Made by a program: the position numbers and the translations under genes. Below the pieces are notes generated by a model that did not search any database, was not told the origin of the DNA, and was given only the letters and a program-made list of their open reading frames with translations. A stretch of DNA of 7,921 nt from Candidatus Sumerlaeota bacterium (GTDB taxonomy: Bacteria; Sumerlaeota; T1SED10-198M): NCBI GenBank assembly GCA_003554345.1, contig PWGE01000405.1, positions 1 through 7,921 on the forward strand, read 5' to 3'. Of the stretch, positions 1 through 6,373 are shown one piece after another (position 1 is the first letter of the stretch; the number at the start of each line of letters is the position of its first letter).

Positions 1-313
1 GTTTTCCCCTTCGAAGCCGGTCATCATCCATTGCCGGAAGATCGTCGTGAATCAGGGAATAGGTATGTATGAGCTCAACAGCAGAGGCAACGGGTAAAGC
101 CTTTTTCCAGCTGTTATCGAATAGAAGATATCCGGCGAGACAGAGAAGAGGGCGAATGCGTTTTCCTCCTGCAAAAAGGGAATGTTCCATGGCGTCGTAA
201 ATGACCTCTGGATAGCGTCGAATGTTCTTCATATAAGAGCGTAAATAATCTTCAATCGGAGGTATATACGTTTTAAAAAAATGGTTTAGTTCGCCTGTTG
301 CCTGATTATTCAT
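1..313 (-). CDS. ispA: Polyprenyl (farnesyl/geranyl-type) diphosphate synthase, N-terminal part, cut by window edge
   Basis: This is the 5' part of a short-chain trans-prenyl diphosphate synthase, which condenses isopentenyl diphosphate with allylic diphosphates to make the C15/C20 precursors of quinone and undecaprenyl chains. I translated 104 codons. They contain the family's GGKRIRP substrate-binding motif (residues 49-55) and the first aspartate-rich motif, DDLPAMD, at residues 90-96 inside an [12 protein letters not shown] context. The DDx4D spacing is typical of bacterial farnesyl diphosphate synthases. The rest of the enzyme, including the second aspartate-rich motif, lies outside the window. 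The ATG at 313 overlaps the xseB stop by 8 bases, and GGGAG (327-323) lies 9 bases upstream. The order xseA-xseB-ispA is widespread in bacteria. The family is certain; product chain length (IspA-like or GGPP synthase) cannot be settled from this fragment. Confidence 0.95.
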   Translation of the reverse strand, partial: MNNQATGELNHFFKTYIPPIEDYLRSYMKNIRRYPEVIYDAMEHSLFAGGKRIRPLLCLAGYLLFDNSWKKALPVASAVELIHTYSLIHDDLPAMDDDRLRRGK

Positions 314-566
314 CGTCTTTATCTCCCGTCGTTTCTTCCTCTTCGGAAAATTCTTCTACCCGCATTGTCTCGTCATCCTGCTTGGTTAAAACTTCAATTT
401 TCTGCTCGTATTCCCGTAATTTTTTCTGACAGGATTCTAAAAGTTTTTTTCCTTCTTCATATAAACGAATATACTCATCAATATCATCCAGATCTCCTTC
501 CATTTTCTGGACGATATCTTCCAGTTTTTTGAGCGCTTCTTCAAATTTTAATTTTTCATTTTTCAT
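306..566 (-). CDS. xseB: Exodeoxyribonuclease VII small subunit
   Basis: This is the small subunit of exonuclease VII, which binds several-fold to the long helical arm of XseA and is needed for an active complex that digests single-stranded DNA into short oligonucleotides. The 86-residue protein has the whole family signature: [16 protein letters not shown] at residues 8-23, acidic [16 protein letters not shown] at 24-39, and a helix [19 protein letters not shown] at about 42-60. A very acidic tail (about residues 64-86) follows and is the most variable part of the family. The ATG at 566 overlaps the xseA stop in a 4-base ATGA, and GAGG lies about 8-9 bases upstream. The stop is shared in an 8-base overlap with ispA. 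Length is normal for the family. No defect is visible. Confidence 0.97.
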   Translation of the reverse strand: MKNEKLKFEEALKKLEDIVQKMEGDLDDIDEYIRLYEEGKKLLESCQKKLREYEQKIEVLTKQDDETMRVEEFSEEEETTGDKDDE

Positions 567-2026
567 TCTTCATCCTCGATGCGAGCTGATTTTTTACCGT
601 CATAAAAACGAATATCAACAGGCTGATTTTTGGTTGTATCAGCCCCTCTTTTTACTGGAAAACCCTTTTTGTCATATACAATAGTATATCCTTTTTTCAA
701 CAGATTAAAAGGATTGGTTGTTTCCAGCAATTGAGCCAGATGGGAAAGTTGCGTCTGTTTATTATCCACCTGACGTTTCATGGCCTGTATTAAACGAGCC
801 CTATGATGGGAGGGGAGTTTTTTGTGATGTATCATGAGAGACTGGGGGTGACAGCGGTGTAATCGACGGGTGAGATAAATGAATTCCCGGTTTTTCCTGA
901 GAAATGCCTGTTGGAAAGAAAAATTCATGCGTTGCTGGTAATCTTGAAGTTGCTCCTTTCTTCGCGAAACCATCAGGACAGGAGAAAGGACTTTTAAATG
1001 TTGATTGAGATAGTCCAGTTTTCGACGGGACTGTTTCTCCATTTGTTGAAGCCCCCTGTTAAGAAGTTGGCGATAATCGTCCAGAAGCTGTTGTTTCTTA
1101 TTGATAAATAATTGTGGTTGTTGCAGGTAGGGATGTTTATGGAGGCGTAAGAAAGTGGAGGCGACTGCCTGATAACGTAAATGTATCAGATGGTCAAGGC
1201 GTTTGGAGTACTGTTGCAGGTTCCGGAAAAGAGTAACATGGTTTTCCGTGACCTTTTCGGCAGCAGCTGAGGGGGTTTCTGCCCGGTAATCTGCTACTAA
1301 ATCTGTGATAACGATATCACTTTGATGACCGACTGCAGAGATAACCGGAATGGGAAATTCAAAAAGGGCCCGGGCAACCTTCTCTTCATTGAAAGCCCAC
1401 AGGTCTTCCAGGGATCCCCCTCCCCTTCCTAAAATGACTATATCGAGATCTCCGTACGCAGCAAAATCTTTCAAAGCCTGCACCAGGTCAGGTACAGCCT
1501 CCTCTCCCTGAACAACGGCAGGACGAATAATAATGTGAGCATAGGGATTTCGGCGGCGAATGATATTGATGATATCTCTTATGGCGGCGCCTCTTTTAGA
1601 AGTGATAACGCCTATTCGTGCAGGATATGGAGGGAGAGCCTGTTTGTTTTCTTCGTTGAATAAACCCTCTTTTTCAAGCCGGGCTTTAATTCGTAGAAAC
1701 TCCCGATAAAATTCTCCTTCTCCGGTTTTTCTTATATCCTGTACAATAAGCTGATAGTTTCCCCGCGGACCGTATACGGTGAGATTTCCCCGGGCCAGCA
1801 CCATGTCACCTGTTTGAAAAGAGGTCCTGGTACGGCGGGAATAACGCTTGAAAAGTACACAGGGCAGGATATCAGGATCCTCTTTCAGGGAAAAGTAACA
1901 ATGCCCACGTGCAGATTCTTTCCAGCTTGAAATTTCACCCTCTACTTCAATGTTATGATAATGGCTGAGCAGCAGAAACTCCACCTTTCTTATCAATTGA
2001 CGAACCCGATACACCCTGTCAGTCAT
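563..2026 (-). CDS. xseA: Exodeoxyribonuclease VII large subunit
   Basis: This is the catalytic large subunit of the single-strand-specific exonuclease VII. An OB-fold DNA-binding domain spans about residues 3-100 (IEVEGEISSWKESARGHCYFSLK). The catalytic domain follows, with VITSKRGAAIRDI (140-152), GRGGGSLEDLWAFNEE (200-215) and SAVGHQSDIVITDLVADYRAETPSAAAE (230-257). D151, R201, H234 and D237 correspond, with a constant offset of four, to the residues I recall as essential in E. coli XseA (D155, R205, H238, D241). The usual Glu in the GHETD motif is Gln here (Q235). A long basic helical region (about 260-438) shows a 45-residue period and ends in NLLKKGYTIVYDKKG (441-455), the standard C-terminal beta unit. 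At 487 residues it is somewhat longer than E. coli XseA (456). The ATG at 2026 overlaps ymdB by 8 bases. Its Shine-Dalgarno is weak, so it probably depends on coupling. Confidence 0.97.
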   Translation of the reverse strand: MTDRVYRVRQLIRKVEFLLLSHYHNIEVEGEISSWKESARGHCYFSLKEDPDILPCVLFKRYSRRTRTSFQTGDMVLARGNLTVYGPRGNYQLIVQDIRKTGEGEFYREFLRIKARLEKEGLFNEENKQALPPYPARIGVITSKRGAAIRDIINIIRRRNPYAHIIIRPAVVQGEEAVPDLVQALKDFAAYGDLDIVILGRGGGSLEDLWAFNEEKVARALFEFPIPVISAVGHQSDIVITDLVADYRAETPSAAAEKVTENHVTLFRNLQQYSKRLDHLIHLRYQAVASTFLRLHKHPYLQQPQLFINKKQQLLDDYRQLLNRGLQQMEKQSRRKLDYLNQHLKVLSPVLMVSRRKEQLQDYQQRMNFSFQQAFLRKNREFIYLTRRLHRCHPQSLMIHHKKLPSHHRARLIQAMKRQVDNKQTQLSHLAQLLETTNPFNLLKKGYTIVYDKKGFPVKRGADTTKNQPVDIRFYDGKKSARIEDEE

Positions 2027-2813
2027 AAGAACGATTTACTCTTGAGATGGTTTTCACCTGAAAGGTGTTTTTTTCAATTTCTATCAAAACTCCGTTTATT
2101 TGGGGGTTCTTTTTTGCCTGGTCAAAACGCCGCGAAATAGCTCCTGCTGTCAGGTAACGTTCAATAACCACTTCTTTCTTCACCCCGATTACAGAGTGGT
2201 GGGGACCGGTCATTCCTACATCGGTTAAGTAGGCGGTACCCCCCGGCAGGATGGTTTCATCTGCTGTTTGGACGTGGGTGTGAGTTCCCAGCACGGCACT
2301 TACCTTACCGTCTAAATACCACCCCAGCGCTTTTTTTTCCGAGGTGGCTTCAGCATGAAAATCAATAATTATGGGAGAGTCTGAATCTTCCTCCCGTATC
2401 TCGTCAATGGCTTTATGTAAAGCCTGAAAAGGACAGTCAATTGGTTCCATGAAGACCCTCCCCTGGGCACAGAGTATCCAGAGGTGCCTTTTTCCTACCG
2501 GCAGCCGGACCTTTATTTTGCCCGGCAGGTCGGCGGGATAGTTCAATGGTCGAACCAGGGGAATCCTGTTATTTTCAAAAATTGAGAAAACCTCTTTTTT
2601 ATCCCAGATATGATTGCCGGAAGTATAGGCATCAATACCTGCCTCTTGCATTTCTACCATGAGAGGTGGAGTGACTCCGATGCCTCCAGCCAGATTCTCT
2701 ACGTTGGCTATGATAGCGTCTGTCTGCAGTTCTTTCCGTAATTCGGAAAGATGCTCTTTACAAATACGTCGCCCTACTCGCCCATACACATCACCTAAAA
2801 AAAGAACTCTCAT
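2019..2813 (-). CDS. ymdB: YmdB/TIGR00282-family metallophosphoesterase
   Basis: The protein is a dinuclear-metal phosphodiesterase of the YmdB family. Characterised members hydrolyse 2',3'- or 3',5'-cyclic nucleotides, and B. subtilis YmdB affects RNA turnover, biofilm and motility. Expected metal ligands are all visible in the 264 residues: D8 in LFLGDVYGRVG, E39-N40 in IANVENLAGGIG, N67-H68 in SGNHIWDKKE, H153 in IIDFHAEATSEK, and H178/H180 in LGTHTHVQTAD. The DVGMTGPHHSVIG segment (198-210) is also family-typical. There is no signal peptide, so it is cytoplasmic. The ATG at 2813 overlaps the glycosyltransferase stop by ATGA, and AAGGAG lies 5-10 bases upstream. In many Firmicutes ymdB sits beside rny (RNase Y); here it lies between a glycosyltransferase and xseA. 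The exact substrate in this organism is unknown. Confidence 0.93.
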   Translation of the reverse strand: MRVLFLGDVYGRVGRRICKEHLSELRKELQTDAIIANVENLAGGIGVTPPLMVEMQEAGIDAYTSGNHIWDKKEVFSIFENNRIPLVRPLNYPADLPGKIKVRLPVGKRHLWILCAQGRVFMEPIDCPFQALHKAIDEIREEDSDSPIIIDFHAEATSEKKALGWYLDGKVSAVLGTHTHVQTADETILPGGTAYLTDVGMTGPHHSVIGVKKEVVIERYLTAGAISRRFDQAKKNPQINGVLIEIEKNTFQVKTISRVNRSYD

Positions 2814-3964
2814 GTCATCTCCTTTCTCTCAATAGTTTCCCGATATATGCTTTTGACAGTTTCCATCATGTTTTCTTCTGTAAACAAATGTCTTGCCCGT
2901 TTCCAGCCTTTATCTCCCATCTCTTTTGCCTTTTGGGGATTTTCCAGCAGTGAATTCAGAGCACGGGTCAGAGCAACCTGGTCACCCGGAGGAACATTTA
3001 TCCCGGTTTCTTCGTGGAGATTGACGAAAGGTACACCAGTATCCAGTGATGTGGAAATGATGGGTTTTGCGCAAAACTGGGCTTCAATCTGGCATAAACC
3101 ATATGCTTCGCTGCGGAGAATAGAAGGAAGAACAAAAATGTCTGCAGCATGGTAATACCAGGGAAGCTCATATTCCGGGACCTCACCAGGCAGATAAACG
3201 CGCTCTTTCAATTCAGGTGTTTTGTGTATGGTTTCTTCAATGTCATGTTTTAATGGACCATCGCCCAGTAAAACAAGGGAAGCAGAAGAATGAACGTGTC
3301 GGAATGCTTCCAGCAAGATGTGAATGCCCTTATAATAACGAAAAACACCGGCAAAAAGAACAAGGGGGGTTCCATATTTTTTTCGAAGCCGGGAAGATTG
3401 TTCAGAAACAAGAGGAGTGCTTTGAAAAGGGGTGGAGTCCAGCCCGAGGGGTACAACCCGACAGCGCGACCGGTGTTGTTGCAGTGGCTCAGAACTGTCC
3501 AGATAACGCCTGGAAGTGGGCATAATCATCTGACACTTCTTCAGAAACCTGTGCATGAGTGGTGTATAAAATTTTAAGGCTACTCTCTGACGGACAATAT
3601 CACTGTGGTATGTCGCCACCCAGGGAGTCCGGCTGCGTGAGAGCAAGCCTGCGATTTCACTGGTAGGACTGGGGAAATGAAAGTGATAGATATCGGCTTC
3701 TAGTCGGGAAAGAGCTTTAATATAAGCCGGGGAAAAAGGGGCTGACTGAAAACGAAACCATTCGCCGGTTTTTATAACGGGTATTCCTTTATAATTTTCA
3801 CGGACAGTTTTTTTTGAGTGTTTATTGCACACCAGGGCAGATACATCAAACTCGGGATCTTGATGAAGATTACAAGTCATAATATTGAGGATTTTTTCGA
3901 TGCCCCCTACCACCGGAGGGTAAAAATCCTTGTAAAGATGGAGTATTCTTAATGGTTTTTTCAT
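2810..3964 (-). CDS. Glycosyltransferase family 4 protein (GT-B fold)
   Basis: This is a retaining GT-B glycosyltransferase of the GT4 type, which transfers a sugar from a nucleotide donor; the acceptor cannot be told from sequence. From the start chosen here it has 384 residues. The N-terminal acceptor domain begins LRILHLYKDFYPPVVGGIEK (5-24), with the glycine-rich loop of GT4 enzymes. The C-terminal donor domain carries LVLFAGVFRYYKGIHILLEA (201-220), VLLGDGPL (231-238), and the EX7E motif at E286-E294, followed by KPIISTSLDTGVPF (300-313). The frame is open to 4051, but that gives 29 extra residues inside the NUDIX gene with no family resemblance. The ATG at 3964 has AGGGAG at 3980-3975 and an ATGA overlap with the preceding stop, like its neighbours. 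No membrane segment is seen. Cell-surface polysaccharide or glycolipid synthesis is a guess. Confidence 0.92.
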   Translation of the reverse strand: MKKPLRILHLYKDFYPPVVGGIEKILNIMTCNLHQDPEFDVSALVCNKHSKKTVRENYKGIPVIKTGEWFRFQSAPFSPAYIKALSRLEADIYHFHFPSPTSEIAGLLSRSRTPWVATYHSDIVRQRVALKFYTPLMHRFLKKCQMIMPTSRRYLDSSEPLQQHRSRCRVVPLGLDSTPFQSTPLVSEQSSRLRKKYGTPLVLFAGVFRYYKGIHILLEAFRHVHSSASLVLLGDGPLKHDIEETIHKTPELKERVYLPGEVPEYELPWYYHAADIFVLPSILRSEAYGLCQIEAQFCAKPIISTSLDTGVPFVNLHEETGINVPPGDQVALTRALNSLLENPQKAKEMGDKGWKRARHLFTEENMMETVKSIYRETIERKEMT

Positions 3965-4377
3965 GTTGACTGAGCTCCCTGTATCTTTTCCAGCATTTCC
4001 TGATCGGCAGGAGCAAGCGTATATTCTCTTATCCTGTGAAATTCCTCCCACCTGTAATCAGCATGACTGTTCAGGGTGAAATTCCTCAGGCATTTTATCC
4101 GTGCAGAGATGAGATAGAAATGTATGGCGCATTTCTTTTCCTCATCATAAAAGTCAAGTTCAGACAGTATAGTAAGGTTTTTGAGTTCTAGTTGAAATTC
4201 TTCCCCGATTTCACGTGTTAAGGTTTCAGTAGGAGTTTCTCCTTTTTTCAGCTTGCCGCCGGGAAATTCCCATACACCCGGTGGATAGTCGTCGTCGCGG
4301 CGCCTGGCGAGAAGTATTCTTCCTTTTTCGTCACGAATAATGCCTGCTGCTACCTGCATGCTGGTTTGATTATTCAT
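3961..4377 (-). CDS. MutT-like NUDIX hydrolase
   Basis: The 138-residue protein is a NUDIX pyrophosphohydrolase resembling MutT/8-oxo-dGTP diphosphatases, which remove oxidised nucleotides before they enter DNA. The beta strand and loop QVAAGIIRDEKGRILLARRRDDD (8-30) and PGVWEFPGGKLKKGE (33-47) lead into the NUDIX box at 41-63, with E47, R55-E56 and E59-E60 in the metal-binding positions. The penultimate box position, normally Gly, is Gln62, a modest departure. The ending LAPADQEML (121-129) matches the LxPAD tail common in MutT proteins. Start ATG at 4377 overlaps the recJ stop by 8 bases, with GGAG 6 bases upstream. Placement between recJ and xseAB fits a DNA-maintenance role. Substrate assignment within the NUDIX superfamily is uncertain; 8-oxo-dGTP is the best guess, CTP or other (d)NTPs the alternatives. 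Confidence 0.92.
   Translation of the reverse strand: MNNQTSMQVAAGIIRDEKGRILLARRRDDDYPPGVWEFPGGKLKKGETPTETLTREIGEEFQLELKNLTILSELDFYDEEKKCAIHFYLISARIKCLRNFTLNSHADYRWEEFHRIREYTLAPADQEMLEKIQGAQST
3975..3980 (-). promoter_or_regulatory. Ribosome binding site deciding the glycosyltransferase start
   Basis: AGGGAG reads on the minus strand 10 bases before the ATG at 3964. It lies inside the end of the NUDIX gene. It supports 3964 over the further-upstream in-frame ATG at 4051, which would produce a deep overlap unlike any other junction of the operon. Confidence 0.7.
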
Positions 4378-6079
4378 GTGCTACTCCGTTTGGTCGTGCA
4401 TCTTTGACGACTAACTGAAAGTCGGAAAAGCAGTTTTCTTCAACTGTAAATAAAAAATCAAACTCTTTTTCCGGAAAAGAAGGATAAGGACTGTTAAAAT
4501 AGATGGCGGGACAGAGCATTTTATTTTTTCCCTGCAGGAAAAATTTCAGGTGAGTATCTTTAAGCAGGCGTTGTCTTCCGGCAGAGGTTTTCCGGAGGGC
4601 GAAAAGAGGTGCAGGATTGCCCATGCCAAATGGTTGAAGAATTTTGATAATCTCCTTTAATTCAGGGTGAAGCTCTTCTGCTGTTATTTCTGCATCGACT
4701 TCATATTGAGGAAAAAAATCTTCTGGTGAAAGGTTGTTTCTGGCATATTCTTCCAGTAAAGACTGAAATTGAGGAGCGTGCTCCTTTTTCAGAGAAAATC
4801 CGCCGGCATGTTTGTGTCCCCCGTACTTTTCCAGGACGTCCCGGCAGTAGTCCAGCGCTTCCTTGACATGGAAATTCTTAATGCCCCGTGCCGATCCCTT
4901 TATCTCGTCTTCTTTTTCTACTGCTAAAAAGGCAGGTCGATGAAATCTTTCGCTTAAACGGGAGGTGACGATACCGATGACTCCTTCATGCCAGTCGGGT
5001 TGGGAGAAGAAAAGAACCGGCTTATTCCTGGTGTGAACAGCCTCTTCTGCCTTTATCTGAACCTGTTGCAATATTTTTTTCTCCAGTTTCTGGCGCTTCT
5101 GATTCATGTTTTCCAGAAATCCTGCAATTTCTACCAGCTTGTGATGCTCAGTAGAGGTTAAAAGTTTGACCCCATATTTAGCATGGGCGATACGTCCTCC
5201 TGCATTGAGACGGGGCCCGATATGAAATCCCAGCTGCCCGGGCTTGATGCCGTCAAAATTGACTCCTGCTACCCGGCACAGCTGGCGAAGCCCGGGATTT
5301 GTGGTTCTTGAGAATTGTTGGAGTCCATGGGCTACCAGGATGCGGTTTTCTCCGGTAAGTGGTGATACATCCACTACCGTTCCCAGGGCGACCAGATCCA
5401 GCAATCTGTTAATGGGTTCCAGGGTGTCTTTATTTAATCTCTTCTCACATCCTTCCCATAAAGCCCATCCCAGTTTAAAAGCGATTCCCACGCCTGCCAG
5501 GTTTTTATAGGGATATTTCTCTTCAGGTACATGGGGGTTAAGAATGGCATCTGCCGGTGGAAGAACCTCTCCTGCCAGATGATGATCGGTGAGAATGACC
5601 GAGATCCCCATTGATCTGGCTTTTTCTATGGAGGATACTGACTTTATACCGCAGTCAACTGTAATAATAAGGGCAGCTTTTTTGAGAACTGCATAGTGAG
5701 CAGCTTCTTCACTAAAACCATAGCCCTCTGAAAAACGGTCGGGAATATAGGTGTAAACTTTTGCCCCTAGTGCCTGGAATATTTTGTAAAGAAGAACGGT
5801 AGAAGTGATACCGTCTACATCATAGTCGCCTACCACAACTATGGGTTGGTTTGAATTGATAGCCTTTCGAGCAATATGGACGGCTTTTTCCATGTCCCGG
5901 AATAAAAAAGGAGAATGGAGTTTTTTAAGATCTTTGTTAAGGAAGGTGGGTACTTCATCCATTTGGTCATATGAGAACCTCCTGGAAACTATGCGGGCTA
6001 AAAGAGGGGGAAAACCAAGAGATTGAAGGTGTTGTTGTACTCTTTGATCATGTGGTTGAAGTATCCAGCGCGTTTTCAT
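4370..6079 (-). CDS. recJ: Single-stranded-DNA-specific exonuclease RecJ
   Basis: RecJ is the 5'-to-3' single-strand DNA exonuclease used in RecFOR recombination, mismatch repair and base excision repair. At 569 residues it has the normal bacterial length. DHH-domain motifs are complete: VVGDYDVDGITST (82-94), IPDRFSEGYG (112-121), ITVDCGI (139-145) and ILTDHH (162-167), all with the metal-binding Asp/His residues. ALGTVVDVSPL (231-241) and IGPRLNAGGRI (287-297) follow. The DHHA1 domain includes WHEGVIGIVTSRL (363-375), GSARGIKNFHVKEAL (395-409) and GGHKHAGGFSL (420-430). The C-terminal OB-fold region begins near LQPFGMGNPAPLF (481-493). The gene heads the operon behind about 290 non-coding bases. 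The site before its ATG is weak (AAAGAGA close to the start after a run of A), unlike the strong sites of most downstream genes. No damage is seen. Confidence 0.97.
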   Translation of the reverse strand: MKTRWILQPHDQRVQQHLQSLGFPPLLARIVSRRFSYDQMDEVPTFLNKDLKKLHSPFLFRDMEKAVHIARKAINSNQPIVVVGDYDVDGITSTVLLYKIFQALGAKVYTYIPDRFSEGYGFSEEAAHYAVLKKAALIITVDCGIKSVSSIEKARSMGISVILTDHHLAGEVLPPADAILNPHVPEEKYPYKNLAGVGIAFKLGWALWEGCEKRLNKDTLEPINRLLDLVALGTVVDVSPLTGENRILVAHGLQQFSRTTNPGLRQLCRVAGVNFDGIKPGQLGFHIGPRLNAGGRIAHAKYGVKLLTSTEHHKLVEIAGFLENMNQKRQKLEKKILQQVQIKAEEAVHTRNKPVLFFSQPDWHEGVIGIVTSRLSERFHRPAFLAVEKEDEIKGSARGIKNFHVKEALDYCRDVLEKYGGHKHAGGFSLKKEHAPQFQSLLEEYARNNLSPEDFFPQYEVDAEITAEELHPELKEIIKILQPFGMGNPAPLFALRKTSAGRQRLLKDTHLKFFLQGKNKMLCPAIYFNSPYPSFPEKEFDFLFTVEENCFSDFQLVVKDARPNGVAHE

Positions 6080-6173
6080 TTCTCTTTTTTTTCACTACCT
6101 GTTGTTTGGTTTAAAGTATATTTCATCTGCTTTTATATGTGTGACTTTTAAATAAAACTTTTTTGAATTCATC

Positions 6174-6185
6174 CCGTTTAAACGG
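6174..6185. promoter_or_regulatory. 12-bp perfect palindrome, possible operator of the recJ operon
   Basis: CCGTTTAAACGG is perfectly self-complementary over 12 bases. It lies directly downstream of the proposed -10 box, so it covers the predicted transcription start of the recJ operon. A repressor bound here would block initiation. It does not resemble the LexA boxes I know from Firmicutes (GAAC-N4-GTTC type). The role is inferred from position and symmetry only. Confidence 0.4.
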
Positions 6186-6188
6186 TCA

Positions 6189-6216
6189 AATATACCACAT
6201 TGCCCCTGAAAAGCAA
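6189..6216 (-). promoter_or_regulatory. Putative sigma-A promoter for the recJ operon
   Basis: On the minus strand, TTGCTT (6216-6211) is followed after 16 bases by TATATT (6194-6189). TGG directly before the -10 box gives an extended -10 element. Predicted transcription start is near 6182, leaving a leader of about 100 bases before recJ. A TATACT at 6120-6115 closer to the gene lacks a good -35 and is the weaker choice. Confidence 0.5.
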
Positions 6217-6217
6217 A

Positions 6218-6365
6218 CAGCAGATAGCTGTTGAAAATCCGGTTTTTTCTCCATGGTAAAAACAGAGAAGGATCAAGAATTCGCTGTACAAAAAAAGTTC
6301 CCGGTAATTCCTGAAGAAAAAAGAGGATTTTCAGATATCCTTTTATAACAGCTCTTCATCTGCTG
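6218..6365. repeat. Collinear imperfect inverted repeats in the recJ upstream region
   Basis: Four short blocks pair in nested order: CAGCAGAT 6218-6225 with 6358-6365, AGCTGTT 6226-6232 with 6347-6353, TGAAAATCC 6232-6240 with 6325-6333, and TTTTTTCT 6243-6250 with 6315-6322. Together they give about 30 complementary positions over 148 bases around an unpaired centre (6251-6314). The right arm has two extra insertions compared with the left. This region also holds the proposed terminator of the gene to the right, and no gene is supported in it. It could be a degraded small inverted-repeat element or a structured 3' RNA end; partial coincidence is possible given the A+T-rich blocks. Confidence 0.45.
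6317..6341 (-). terminator. Putative intrinsic terminator of the exported-protein gene
   Basis: Reading the minus strand about 33 bases after the stop codon, AGGAT (6341-6337), an 8-base loop and ATCCT (6328-6324) form a short stem. One C and then six T (6322-6317) follow. The stem is only 5 bp, so this is a modest terminator. A second weak hairpin, AACAGC-TATCT-GCTGTT (6232-6216), followed by TGCTTTT, could act as a backup just before the recJ promoter. Confidence 0.4.
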
Positions 6366-6373
6366 GTTTGTTT

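Noticed and set aside
2847-3577. Plus-strand and other-frame open frames inside the glycosyltransferase gene
   Set aside because: They are antisense or frame shadows of a gene with clear family motifs, and their translations look like none.
3965-4051. 29-codon N-terminal extension of the glycosyltransferase
   Set aside because: It lies in another frame of the NUDIX gene, does not resemble GT4 N-termini, and the internal ATG at 3964 has a good ribosome site and the operon's usual ATGA overlap.
6186-6254. 22-residue minus-strand open frame upstream of recJ
   Set aside because: It has no ribosome binding site before its ATG, lies across the inverted repeat and recJ promoter, and its peptide shows no recognisable features.
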